This document shows positions 1 through 8,860 of a DNA stretch of 64,000 nt, piece after piece. Below the pieces are notes generated by a model, which was not told where the DNA came from, ran no database searches, and worked only from the letters and a program-made list of their open reading frames with translations. Every line of letters begins with the position of its first letter. The stretch's first letter is position 1. Location of the stretch: assembly GCF_039545135.1 (NCBI RefSeq), contig NZ_BAABRU010000009.1, positions 62,001 through 126,000 on the forward strand, written 5' to 3'. The DNA comes from Herpetosiphon gulosus. Lineage in GTDB: Bacteria; Chloroflexota; Chloroflexia; Chloroflexales; Herpetosiphonaceae. The position numbers were made by a program, and so were the translations under genes.

Positions 1-729
1 GACCGTAATTTGTTGCAAACCCTGGCCACGCTATTTGCCCAAGCCTTGGAAAACCAACAACTGCAAGCCCAACGCCTAGAACGTTTACGCGCCGATTTAC
101 AACGCTACATGGCTCCGCCCTTGGTTGAGCAATTGCTTAGCGAAGGTGGTTTTGGCGAGGCTAGCGAACGCGATATTGTGGTGCTATTTGCTGATTTGCG
201 TGGGTTTACGGCGCTCAGCGAAAATCTCGCACCCCAAGTCGTGGTCAAGCAAATTCTCAATCGTTTTTTTGATGAAATGACTGCTGTACTCTATCGTTAT
301 GATGCGATTATCGATAAGTTTTTGGGCGATGGCTTGATGGCGGTTTTTGGCTCGGTGCGGCCATTGCCCAACGATGCTGAACGTGCCATGAATGCCGCAA
401 TCGATATGCAGCAAACCTTCGCCAAACTGCAAACTGAATGGCAAGCCAGCTTTGGTTATGCAATTGGCTTAGGGATTGGCATGAGTTGTGGGCGGGCAGT
501 GGTTGGCAATATTGGCTCAGCCCAACGCATGGATTACACCGTAATTGGCGATGTGGTAAATACGGCTAGTCGCTTGGTGGGGATTGCCGAGGCTGGGCAA
601 ATTATTATCACCCAGCCGTTGGCCCAACGTTTGAAGCGGCATAAACGCCAACTTGAGGAGCTTGAACCAGTTCAACTCAAAGGCAAACGCGAATTACAAG
701 CGATCTACGCCATTCGTAAGTCACGCTAA
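1..729 (+). CDS. GAF-adenylate/guanylate cyclase, C-terminal part
   Basis: The reading frame is open from base 1, so the gene starts upstream of the window; the TTG at base 10 is only an internal codon. The first ~25 residues look like the last helix of a GAF domain, followed by a short linker and a class III nucleotide cyclase domain. Family motifs are clear: the first metal-binding Asp in FADLRGFT (near base 190), DKFLGDGLMAVFG with the second Asp (near 320-355), and VIGDVVNTASRL, the catalytic Asn/Arg region (near 541-576). It probably makes cAMP from ATP in response to a ligand or signal sensed upstream. Specificity for ATP over GTP is family inference. The protein ends about 30 residues after the cyclase core. 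Confidence 0.9.
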   Translation, partial: DRNLLQTLATLFAQALENQQLQAQRLERLRADLQRYMAPPLVEQLLSEGGFGEASERDIVVLFADLRGFTALSENLAPQVVVKQILNRFFDEMTAVLYRYDAIIDKFLGDGLMAVFGSVRPLPNDAERAMNAAIDMQQTFAKLQTEWQASFGYAIGLGIGMSCGRAVVGNIGSAQRMDYTVIGDVVNTASRLVGIAEAGQIIITQPLAQRLKRHKRQLEELEPVQLKGKRELQAIYAIRKSR

Positions 730-908
730 ATCCCCTCACCCTCAGCCCCTCTCCCACTGCGGTTGGCGACGGGTGTTCTACCCTTCGGTTCCCCCTCGCT
801 CGCTCGGCGGGAGAGGGGGCAGGGGGTGAGGGCATGAAAATCGACGGTGCATTCCACCCAACCACTGTAAAAACCTACCCCTATAGGGCTAGGGGTAAGG
901 GAATGCAC
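730..908. repeat. REP-like G/C-rich inverted repeat between convergent genes
   Basis: C-rich 733-755 and G-rich 809-832 are near-complementary and would form a long imperfect hairpin. A second inverted pair is TGCATTCC (from ~849) and GGAATGCA (~900-907), enclosing a TAAAAACCTACCCCT segment that recurs near 49407. Similar elements lie at about 27575-27767 and 49130-49270. The position between convergent genes suggests it also stops transcription from both sides. Confidence 0.7.
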
Positions 909-1724
909 TTACTCGCTAAACCACTCCAATTGGCTTGGTTGGAAGCTTGGCACGGCATAGCGCAAAAACGTATGCAAGCCTTCCAAATCCACCGAGGTTA
1001 AGTGATAACGCAAATCGCGTAGATATTTGGCACAAACGCCAGGCGATATGCTAATCCGCGGTGCATACAGTTGAGCCAATTCATCGATGCGCATGAGATT
1101 TTCGGCTTTAGCGGCCCGCAAGGCTGGTACAATTCCAGCTTCCCGCACAGCCTCAGCTTGATCGCGCCGCACGACCCAAACTGCAAAGACAAATGGCAAG
1201 CCACTGAGTTTTAGCCATTCGTCGCCCAGATCAAAGCAGTAGGGCAAACCACGTTCGCCCAAATGCCGACGGGTGGCTGCTTCAACTAAAGCTTTATCAC
1301 CAATCATCAAGCCAGCCTGACATTCTGCCAACATTGCATCAAGATTCGAGGCCATAGAACGCCACTCCGGTTGAATGCGGTAATGGCGCTCGCACAGCAC
1401 TCTGAGCAAATTGATGCTGGTAGCCGAATCGGTGGTTAATGCAACTGGCTGGCCGTCGAGTTGGCGTGGATCAGCCGACCACGAAAAGAGATTGACACTA
1501 TTGACTGCTCCAATCGTGGCAATCGAGAAATCACGCACCACTAACAACTCATCAGCATGCAAGGCCCATTCATAGACCGACATTGGGGCAACCGCAACCT
1601 CGCCGCGTAAAACCGCCGCATTGATCGCCGTTGGCACTCCGCGTTGGACAGGCACATGCGGCAAACGCTCGGTAATGCCATAATCCATCGGTTGTGTATT
1701 TAAATAATCAATTACACCAAGCAT
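909..1724 (-). CDS. mqnA: Chorismate dehydratase MqnA
   Basis: A 271-residue protein of the MqnA/MqnD periplasmic-binding-protein-like fold. It is expected to convert chorismate to 3-[(1-carboxyvinyl)oxy]benzoate, the first step of the futalosine route to menaquinone. The N-terminal GVIDYLNTQP matches the family's substrate-pocket strand, and LTTDSATSINLLRVL and GLMIGDKALVEA match conserved MqnA blocks. The length is normal for the family. It lies 76 bases downstream of mqnE on the same strand, and the pairing of the two supports the assignment. The start codon ATG at 1724 has no strong ribosome-binding site. Confidence 0.9.
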   Translation of the reverse strand: MLGVIDYLNTQPMDYGITERLPHVPVQRGVPTAINAAVLRGEVAVAPMSVYEWALHADELLVVRDFSIATIGAVNSVNLFSWSADPRQLDGQPVALTTDSATSINLLRVLCERHYRIQPEWRSMASNLDAMLAECQAGLMIGDKALVEAATRRHLGERGLPYCFDLGDEWLKLSGLPFVFAVWVVRRDQAEAVREAGIVPALRAAKAENLMRIDELAQLYAPRISISPGVCAKYLRDLRYHLTSVDLEGLHTFLRYAVPSFQPSQLEWFSE

Positions 1725-1800
1725 AAAATTTAAAAGCGTGAGTACGCTAGGCGACTCACGCGATAGGCAAGGCTTCGGGCAAATGCTCCAAACCCTGCTA

Positions 1801-2904
1801 TTAGTTCACAGCAATGTGATTATAAAGGGCATCCCGTTCAACTGCGGTTTTGCCTGCAGTCGTCACCAGATGCACTAATTCTGCCCGTGAGATACCTTGT
1901 TCGGTTTTAGCCCCAGCAGCGTGATAGATTTCTTCTTCGATCACCGTGCCGTCAACGTCGGAAACCCCAAACGATAATGCAACTTGGGCCAAACGTGGCG
2001 TGAGCGAAATCCAGTAGGCTTTGACATGGGCAAAGTTGTCGAGCAACAAACGGCCAATCGCCAAATTCTTCAAATCCTCGAAGCCTGTCGTCCAATCAAG
2101 CTTTTTGACCCGCCCCAAATTGTTGTTTTCAGGGTGGAAGGCCAGCGGAATGTAGGTCACAAAACCGCCAGTTTTATCTTGCTGTTCGCGCAAGCGCAAC
2201 AAGTGATCAACCCGTTGCTCGAGGGTTTCGATATGGCCATACAGCATGGTCGCGTTGGTTTTAATGCCTAGTTCGTGAGCGATGCCATGAATTTCCAACC
2301 AACCATCGCCATCAACCTTTTCGGGGCAGATTTTACGGCGTACTGCTGGATGGAAAATTTCAGCCCCGCCACCAGGCAAGGCATCCAGCCCAGCCTTGCG
2401 CAAAATCTCAAGGGTCGTGCGCCAATCGAGATGCGAAATTTGAGCCATATAATCAATTTCAACTGCCGTAAAGGCTTTGACGTGAACATTGGGATAATGA
2501 TCCTTCAATTCACGAATGATATCGGCATAATATTCAACATCGAGATCGGGCACTAAACCGCCGACAATATGAAATTCGCGGGTGCGTTCGCTAAACAAAC
2601 GCCCGACGTGATCGATAATTTGTTCAGGAGTACGCACAAAGGCATCGGGTTCGTTGCCATTACGCCGAAATGAACAAAAATTACAGTGAAACGCGCAGAC
2701 ATTGGTTGGCGTAATGCGGTGATTTTGCACAAAATACACCACATCGCCATTTTTGCGCCGATTCACCGTATCGGCCAACTTACCCAAGGCTAAAATATCG
2801 TTAGTTTGATACAAACGCATTCCATCGTCAAACGAAAGGCGTTCGCCTGCTTCAACTTTTTCAGCAATATCGGAGAGTGGCGACTTCGCCAACAGAATAG
2901 CCAT
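1801..2904 (-). CDS. mqnE: Aminofutalosine synthase MqnE (radical SAM)
   Basis: A 367-residue radical SAM enzyme. Cys70, Cys74 and Cys77 form the CxxxCxxC cluster motif in TPTNVCAFHCNFC. Blocks such as HIVGGLVPDLDVEYY, KAFTAVEID, LPGGGAEIF, TNATMLYGH and GGFVTYIPLAFHPENN match MqnE better than MqnC or CofH. It would join the MqnA product to SAM to form aminofutalosine. AAAGGAA sits about six bases before the ATG at 2904. mqnA follows; the later-step genes (mqnB, mqnC, mqnD) are not in this window. Confidence 0.92.
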   Translation of the reverse strand: MAILLAKSPLSDIAEKVEAGERLSFDDGMRLYQTNDILALGKLADTVNRRKNGDVVYFVQNHRITPTNVCAFHCNFCSFRRNGNEPDAFVRTPEQIIDHVGRLFSERTREFHIVGGLVPDLDVEYYADIIRELKDHYPNVHVKAFTAVEIDYMAQISHLDWRTTLEILRKAGLDALPGGGAEIFHPAVRRKICPEKVDGDGWLEIHGIAHELGIKTNATMLYGHIETLEQRVDHLLRLREQQDKTGGFVTYIPLAFHPENNNLGRVKKLDWTTGFEDLKNLAIGRLLLDNFAHVKAYWISLTPRLAQVALSFGVSDVDGTVIEEEIYHAAGAKTEQGISRAELVHLVTTAGKTAVERDALYNHIAVN

Positions 2905-3027
2905 AGACAGTTCCTTTCCGCGCTACTGTGTTCATTATATCACAATGTAACAGCAAATTTCAGCTTGATGCAACCCATTCTAGCGCTATGTAGTACAAGA
3001 ATTAAAACTTCAGGCAACAACAAACAA

Positions 3028-3049
3028 GGGTAGTCGCGAACAACTACCC
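3028..3049 (-). terminator. Candidate hairpin terminator after the glycan cluster
   Basis: A 7-bp inverted repeat, GGGTAGT (3028-3034) and ACTACCC (3043-3049), with an 8-base loop. Read on the minus strand it is followed by a T-rich tract (TTGTTTGTTG). It lies just downstream of the stop codon of the glycosyltransferase at 3068. Confidence 0.5.
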
Positions 3050-3067
3050 AACACTATAGCACCACTA

Positions 3068-4819
3068 TTAATCACGATTATGCCAACGGGCTTTGGCGCG
3101 ATCATAGAGCCAGTGCAGGTAGCGCGTACTTTCGCGAGCCAAGCCCAACACATTGCCTGAGCGCAATAGCTTGACAGCTTTGGTTGCTCGCTCTGGAAAG
3201 CTTTTCTTGGGAACATATGCAGCGTGCAAGCGTTCGGCAAACGCACTTAATTGCAAATACTCAGCCTGCATTAAGGCTTGTTGCGCTGCCAGATAGGCCG
3301 CTTCAGGCTGTGGCTCAGGATCGCGCTGGTCTTCGTAGGCGACAGCATAGGCGCTACGATAACAAAGCCGCCCGACTTGCGGCATACCGTTATAGCTCAA
3401 TGATCCGCCAGGTGTAGTTTGAAAATCGAAGCGTAAGCCAGGTGCTTGATCGCAACTCACAACAGCATGCAGCGCCTGATTGCGGCTTGCTGGCAAGGGG
3501 GCAAACTCAAAACTCAGCCAACCATCAGCATACTGCGCCTGTTTGGTATCAACCATGGATTGGTCAGGGTTCACCAAGGCATCATAAAGTTGCAAGCGCA
3601 TTGGATGTTGCGGCGCTTGGGCCAAGGGAATTTCCCAGCGACATAAGCCATCGTTCTGAGCGACAAACCGTTGTCCAACCTGGAAGCTGGCACTTAACGC
3701 TGGAGTAACCCCATCGCCAAAGGGATGTTCACTGTCGGGCATGGTTTGTGGCGTATCCAACGATTGCACAGCACTGCCAACAATTTTACCTAGTGCTTGC
3801 TCAACATCACGAGCCGAGCGTTCCCAACTCAAGGTTTTGGCATGCGCTAAGGCCGCATTGATCAGGCGTTGGCGTAAGGCTTGATCATTCAACACTTGCA
3901 GCAAGGCCTTAGCCACAGCTGCCGGCTCAGCTTGGGCTAATAATCCAGTTTTACCATGATCAACCAAAAAGTGATTGGGTGCTAAATCCAAGTCGATCAC
4001 AGGGCAGCCAGTTGCCATCATCTCCGGTGGCATCAACGAAGGATTGGTCGAAGAAATAACCAAACCAGCGGTCGCCGAAGCATACAACTCGGCTAGCTCA
4101 TCGGGCGTTAGAATCCCTTTGTCGGTAAACTCAAACGGTGTCCAATAATGTTTCAGGCCTTTATCGCCAAAGAGCACAATTTCGACATCAGGTCGTTGCT
4201 CTTTCACCAAAGCCAGCGCTTTGATCCCTAGGTCAAAACAGCGGCGCGGCGTTGATGGCCGAGCATAGAAAATCACCCGCGGTTTTTTGCTGGCTAGTTG
4301 AGGTCGAGGATAGTAGCGCTCGTGCTCAACCGCAAAATCAAAGGGATAGGTTGTGGCTTGATATTGCTCGTGAAGATGTTTTGCCAGCCAATGGCCCAAG
4401 GTAATACACGGCCAACCCTGTTTGTAGGTCGCCTCGGCTCGCAGCCAATCGTCACCCATTGCATAGAAAAATGGCTCGAAATCTTGCACAAAATAAGCGC
4501 GGCGAATAGCGGGATCACAGCGCTCAAAGCCACGAGTTGTGCCCCATTGAGTTGCCAACACCACATCATAGCCGCTAATTCGCTCAGGCCAGAAATAGAT
4601 TTTGGCATGCACAACCCCAAAAAAGCGCTGAATATAGCGCTCGGGCCGATCAACCGAGTCGGTTGGATAGAGATCAGGATTCATGAAAATAACATTTTCA
4701 TGGCCAAACATGGCTAATAAATTAATAATGCGAAAAATATTGGCATAGCCACCAGAGCCAACAATGGGGGCCGATAACAGCCAAGCAATCCGCAGACGTG
4801 GCGGTTGGGAAGATTGCAT
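3068..4819 (-). CDS. GT4-type glycosyltransferase with C-terminal extension
   Basis: A 583-residue protein. Residues ~10-345 form a GT-B glycosyltransferase of the GT4 group resembling rhamnosyltransferases of the WsaF type: WLLSAPIVGSGGYANIFRI at the N-terminus, FVQDFEPFFYAMGD in the middle, RPSTPRRCFDLGIKAL, and the donor-binding motif PSLMPPEMMATGCPVIDLD. About 200 C-terminal residues are not typical of the family. They include a beta-rich segment (~375-490), and the last ~50 residues are basic and amphipathic, suggesting contact with the membrane. It probably adds a sugar to a cell-surface glycan. It starts 9 bases after the tandem glycosyltransferase gene and is surely co-transcribed with it. 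Donor and acceptor sugars cannot be told. Confidence 0.8.
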   Translation of the reverse strand: MQSSQPPRLRIAWLLSAPIVGSGGYANIFRIINLLAMFGHENVIFMNPDLYPTDSVDRPERYIQRFFGVVHAKIYFWPERISGYDVVLATQWGTTRGFERCDPAIRRAYFVQDFEPFFYAMGDDWLRAEATYKQGWPCITLGHWLAKHLHEQYQATTYPFDFAVEHERYYPRPQLASKKPRVIFYARPSTPRRCFDLGIKALALVKEQRPDVEIVLFGDKGLKHYWTPFEFTDKGILTPDELAELYASATAGLVISSTNPSLMPPEMMATGCPVIDLDLAPNHFLVDHGKTGLLAQAEPAAVAKALLQVLNDQALRQRLINAALAHAKTLSWERSARDVEQALGKIVGSAVQSLDTPQTMPDSEHPFGDGVTPALSASFQVGQRFVAQNDGLCRWEIPLAQAPQHPMRLQLYDALVNPDQSMVDTKQAQYADGWLSFEFAPLPASRNQALHAVVSCDQAPGLRFDFQTTPGGSLSYNGMPQVGRLCYRSAYAVAYEDQRDPEPQPEAAYLAAQQALMQAEYLQLSAFAERLHAAYVPKKSFPERATKAVKLLRSGNVLGLARESTRYLHWLYDRAKARWHNRD

Positions 4820-4828
4820 AAATATTGC

Positions 4829-7267
4829 TTATCCTTTGCGTGCTAGCACTCGTTGAAATAGCTGATTGAGGCGATTGCTTAGGCGCATCACACGGCCATT
4901 GGCAACTCGTTGAATATGCTGTTCCAACCCTTGCGCATAGTCTTTGGTTTGATTATAGAGCGTGGTTAAGGCTTGAATTTCATCCTTCAGGCGTTGAATG
5001 TCGCTATTGGCCGCATTCAATTGATCGATGATCACATTGTTGGCGCTGCCACGGGTCGGTCGCGGTTGATACTGCGCTCGAATCGTTTGCAACACATGAA
5101 ATAATTCACGGCTACGAGCTTGCGGCGTGTAGCGAGCATGCACATCAGCTAGGGCTGCCTCGCCCAGCTGGCGGCGTAGTTCCGGGCTAGTCACCAACGC
5201 AGTCAACGCCGTAACCCATTCTTGTTGACTCGTAGCCAACATGCCATTTACGCCATGGGTGATCGCTACTTGAAAAGCTTCAATCGGCGAGGCCACCAAT
5301 GGAACGCCTACCAAGCCAGCTTCCATATATTTGACTTCACTTTTGGATTGACAAAAGGGATTATCAAGCTCCAGCGGGGCCAAGGCAAAATCGACTGCGG
5401 CAATTTCGCCAGCTAACTCAGGCAATGGCACAAGCCCACGCCGCTCAATCCGATCAAGCACAGAATCAAAGGCCGACGATAACTCAAGCGGACCAACAAT
5501 TCGCAAACGAACATGGGAATATTGCTGCAAAATGTGTAAAATAGCCGCTTCAGCCTGAAGAAAATCACTGTTATGGGTGGCAGTGCCGCTAAAATAGCCA
5601 ATAATCACTGGATCTGTTGCTGCTGGCAGAGGTTGAGCACGACGATGGGTGGCAAAAGGTTGAGCATGATCGATCTGTTGCTGGCTCAAGGCGTTGCGCA
5701 CAACATAGGCTGGCAAACCAAAAATGCGCACCTGCTCGGCTAATGGCTCAGTTGAGACAATCACCGCATCACACATCAACATTGTGCGGCGATAGCGCTC
5801 GACTCCATCGCGATACAGCGCCACATCTTCAGCCGGCCAATCCTTGATTGCATCAACATAGCTCAGCAAATCTGGCCGAAACACCAAATCATCGGTATCG
5901 AAGATCACTGGGTGTTGCAACGCTTGATGTGAGTAAATTAATTCCTCGATCATCGGATCATGAGCTACCCGATGCAAAATCAGCAAATCATAGCGTAGCG
6001 CCTTGGCAATCTCCATTGGGTCAACATACAGGCTGGTGACCTCACTCTGGATCGTATACCAATGCAGTTGTTCTTGGCGATGGCGACAACGATAATTGCC
6101 TGCGTTGCCAACATCGCAGCCAGTAAGCATATGCACTTGCTGATCAATCAGTTCAAGTTCGGCCTCAAATTGCGTGGTCAATTGGGCATAATCAGGCTGC
6201 CCAATTGGCTCTTGGAATTGGCTAAGAATCTCTCGTAGGCTGGTTTCATAGCCAGCGGCAGCGGCAGCAATCGTGTATTTAGCACAAACATGGGCATAGG
6301 CCGCTTGGCCAATCTGCTCACGTAAAGCTGGATCTTGGATTAATTGGATTAAATTGGTTTGCCATTGCTCAACCGTCTGAGCCAAAAAGCCATTCTGGCC
6401 ATGCTCAATCGCCTCAGCAAAGGCCGGAATTGGCGTAGCCACCATCGGCAAACGCAAGGCTGCTGCTTCAAGATATTTAAGTTCACTGCGGCAGCGCGTA
6501 AATTGATTTTCATGATCGAGCGGTGCAATCACAATATCCGCTTGGGCCATAATGTTTGGCAACTCGGCCAAAGGTACAAATGGCGCATATTCCACTTGAT
6601 CAGCAACTAGCTTGAGCAGATCAGGCAGGTCAATGTGCCCACCTAACAATAAACGAACTTGGGGATATTGCTGCAGCACAGTTACCAGCGCTGGCGCAAT
6701 CAAGGCCAAATCGGCATTATGCGAAAACGTGCCGCTGAAATAGCCAATCGTGAGCTGATCATGGGTGGTGCGAGCACGATAGGCCTGCTCACACCAGGCT
6801 AACCAATCATCGCCGATGACATTGCGCTGAACCCAAACCGACTTGTGCAAGGCTGTGGCAGCCTCGGCTAGAGCGCTAGTGCTGACGGTTGCCGCCACAC
6901 ATTGCTCAAAGACTGGCGCATTACCAAGCGCATAGGCTCGCCAACGTTGGCGTTCAAAGCCTTGATTTTGGGCCACAATCGGCATTGCATCAACCAAACT
7001 TGGGTCAAAAAGCAGATCATCGGTTTCATACACCAATGGTCGCCCGGCGGCGGCTTGGCGCACCAATTGCCAAAAATGGCTTTGCTGAGGACGATGAATA
7101 ATTACTAGATCAGCTTCGGCAATTGCGGCGATAACCGCAGGGTCGGTTTGCCAAAATAAGCTGGCCGTATGCCCACGCTGCTGCAACAGCGCAATCGCAT
7201 GATCACAACGGTAGCGTTGGGTCTCGCCGCCACAGCCACTCCAAAAAACCACATTTAGTTGAGTCAT
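4829..7267 (-). CDS. Tandem glycosyltransferase (two GT-B domains) with coiled-coil tail
   Basis: An 812-residue protein carrying two homologous glycosyltransferase modules. The first (~1-345) opens with VVFWSGCGGETQRYRCDH and has SELKYLEAAALRLPMVATP near residue 255. The second (~360-725) opens with LTGCDVGNAGNYRCRHRQ and has SEVKYMEAGLVGVPLVASP near 635. Residues ~745-812 are a coiled coil ending in a basic amphipathic tail. The frame is open to 7360, but the start is placed at ATG 7267 because it overlaps the upstream stop as ATGA and begins right at the first domain. It probably transfers two sugars in succession or alternates linkages in a surface polysaccharide. Confidence 0.82.
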   Translation of the reverse strand: MTQLNVVFWSGCGGETQRYRCDHAIALLQQRGHTASLFWQTDPAVIAAIAEADLVIIHRPQQSHFWQLVRQAAAGRPLVYETDDLLFDPSLVDAMPIVAQNQGFERQRWRAYALGNAPVFEQCVAATVSTSALAEAATALHKSVWVQRNVIGDDWLAWCEQAYRARTTHDQLTIGYFSGTFSHNADLALIAPALVTVLQQYPQVRLLLGGHIDLPDLLKLVADQVEYAPFVPLAELPNIMAQADIVIAPLDHENQFTRCRSELKYLEAAALRLPMVATPIPAFAEAIEHGQNGFLAQTVEQWQTNLIQLIQDPALREQIGQAAYAHVCAKYTIAAAAAGYETSLREILSQFQEPIGQPDYAQLTTQFEAELELIDQQVHMLTGCDVGNAGNYRCRHRQEQLHWYTIQSEVTSLYVDPMEIAKALRYDLLILHRVAHDPMIEELIYSHQALQHPVIFDTDDLVFRPDLLSYVDAIKDWPAEDVALYRDGVERYRRTMLMCDAVIVSTEPLAEQVRIFGLPAYVVRNALSQQQIDHAQPFATHRRAQPLPAATDPVIIGYFSGTATHNSDFLQAEAAILHILQQYSHVRLRIVGPLELSSAFDSVLDRIERRGLVPLPELAGEIAAVDFALAPLELDNPFCQSKSEVKYMEAGLVGVPLVASPIEAFQVAITHGVNGMLATSQQEWVTALTALVTSPELRRQLGEAALADVHARYTPQARSRELFHVLQTIRAQYQPRPTRGSANNVIIDQLNAANSDIQRLKDEIQALTTLYNQTKDYAQGLEQHIQRVANGRVMRLSNRLNQLFQRVLARKG

Positions 7268-8469
7268 CGGCGAATCCCCTTCAACAAGCGTGATAAACCT
7301 CGCGAAAGTCGCTCGATCGGCGAGGCCGCAAATTGTTGTTGCAAAGTTGTATGTTGCCAATTCAGCTGATCAAGTTGGGCTTGCACGCCACGTTTTTCAG
7401 CCTCAAGCTGCGCCGCCAACACCGAGGCATCAAGCAAACGCCGCTGAAGATCGCGATGCTCAGCTTGTAAATCAGCAATATCTTGATCAAAGCGTTGCAC
7501 ATTGATCAGCCAATCTAATTTCTCGATTTGCAAGCCATGCTCAGCTTTTAAATCCAGCAACTTCTGATCAAGCGTCTGCTGATATAGCACTGTATCATAG
7601 GCCGTGCTGGTCAGGATTGGTAAAACCATGCTTAATAAATCGCTAGCAGGATCAGTTGGTGTTGCCCGTAGCGAGCGCTCAACCAAGGTTTGCAACCTTA
7701 CGTCAAGCTGACCAGCGGTAGCAATTAAATAGATGCGACGATAGCCAGGCCCACGTTGGTCGTAGGCATAAAAGCGTTGATTATAGAGCGCATCGAAATT
7801 GGCATGCATCGCATCACGCTGGTGTTGGCGAAACAGTAAATGCTTCAAGACCATCAACAACTGCCAATGTGGCAAATAGCCACTTTCAAAGGCAAGATAA
7901 TCAAGTTGTTCGGATTGGAGCCAAGCCTCAACCAAAGTCGATTGGGGCAAACCATATTGAACATGCTCATTCAACATTGAATTATGCATGTTCAATTGGC
8001 CCAGATAATCGCGCAACATCGCCTCAGATGTCGCAACATTGGCGAGTGCGTGGGGTGCAGCTAAAAAAACTGCTCGGCTAGCAACCCGCCGTAATTCAGC
8101 CAAAAAGCTGTTGCGCCCCTCGAGTGGAATATGCTCAAGCGTGTCGCAACTCAAGACAATATCAAACGACTGATCATCAAAGGGTAATTGAGTGCCATCA
8201 GCCTGCTGATAGCCCACGCCCTCATAATCAGTGGTATCAACCACCAATGTTTCATCATTAGGAAAAAAAGCTTGAAGTGGCAGCACGCCGTTGCGTGGCG
8301 GAAAAAAGCCGCCAACATCAAGAATGCGCCAACGCTGATCGCTGGCCGCAGCAGCCTGTTTTAGCAAAAAAATTGCCTCAGCACTGACACGATAACGCTG
8401 ATATTGATCAAAGGGCATCGTGAGCAGCTCATCGGAAATCCAATGCTCAAGCACAGGAATCATCGTCAT
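7264..8469 (-). CDS. SAM-dependent methyltransferase with coiled-coil tail
   Basis: A 401-residue protein. A class I methyltransferase domain occupies the N-terminal half: motif I WRILDVGGFFPPRNG near residues 48-62 and VLSCDTLEHIP near 105-115, which fits the Methyltransf_11 type. From about residue 280 the chain is a coiled coil, ending in a very basic segment (LSRGLSRLLKGIRR). The start is set at ATG 8469, preceded by GGAAAGG at suitable spacing; an upstream TTG at 8484 is less likely. Its stop overlaps the next gene by ATGA. It likely methylates a sugar or lipid-linked glycan and may cap or stop chain growth, by analogy with coiled-coil methyltransferases that terminate O-antigen chains; that role is inference. 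Confidence 0.75.
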   Translation of the reverse strand: MTMIPVLEHWISDELLTMPFDQYQRYRVSAEAIFLLKQAAAASDQRWRILDVGGFFPPRNGVLPLQAFFPNDETLVVDTTDYEGVGYQQADGTQLPFDDQSFDIVLSCDTLEHIPLEGRNSFLAELRRVASRAVFLAAPHALANVATSEAMLRDYLGQLNMHNSMLNEHVQYGLPQSTLVEAWLQSEQLDYLAFESGYLPHWQLLMVLKHLLFRQHQRDAMHANFDALYNQRFYAYDQRGPGYRRIYLIATAGQLDVRLQTLVERSLRATPTDPASDLLSMVLPILTSTAYDTVLYQQTLDQKLLDLKAEHGLQIEKLDWLINVQRFDQDIADLQAEHRDLQRRLLDASVLAAQLEAEKRGVQAQLDQLNWQHTTLQQQFAASPIERLSRGLSRLLKGIRR

Positions 8470-8860
8470 TGCAACCCTTTCCAAAGTACACCTACAAAAT
8501 GCGAATTATAGCATACTCTGCGCAGATCGCTAGTTGTGACACTTCTAAAATCTATCTAGCTACGATTAATGTATACATTTATTTTTATAATTCTATGTGT
8601 AATGTATATATAATCTCAATATTTATAATTAAATGATTCTATTTCTAATTGTCTATTTTACAAAATCTAGCTGATAAATCACTCAAATATTACAGATAAT
8701 CAACAAAAAAACCGCAGCATTGCTGCGGTTTCAATTAAATCATGCTTTGAATCATTATTTAGATTAATATTAGAATTTCAGCTTAATATGCAATTTATGA
8801 ATCTAAAAAATCTATACTAATCACATAATAATCCATCAATATCGACAATCGCTTGACTAT
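8470..8860. other. A/T-rich intergenic region
   Basis: This stretch is markedly A/T-rich compared with its neighbours. Apart from the terminator at 8705-8732 I see no gene or RNA. The region next to 8470-8560 must hold the promoter of the glycan cluster, but no convincing -35/-10 pair stands out. Confidence 0.5.
8705..8732 (-). terminator. Intrinsic terminator of the beta-helix protein gene
   Basis: A perfect hairpin with arms AACCGCAGC and GCTGCGGTT and a very short loop. On the minus strand it is followed by an uninterrupted run of T (the A-run at 8705-8711). It lies about 130 bases after the stop at 8861. Confidence 0.85.

Noticed and set aside
677-908. Minus-strand frames of 60-62 codons with Pro/Ser/Arg-rich products
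   Set aside because: They are translations of the REP-like repeat; such products are a known artefact of C-rich repeats and have no ribosome-binding site.
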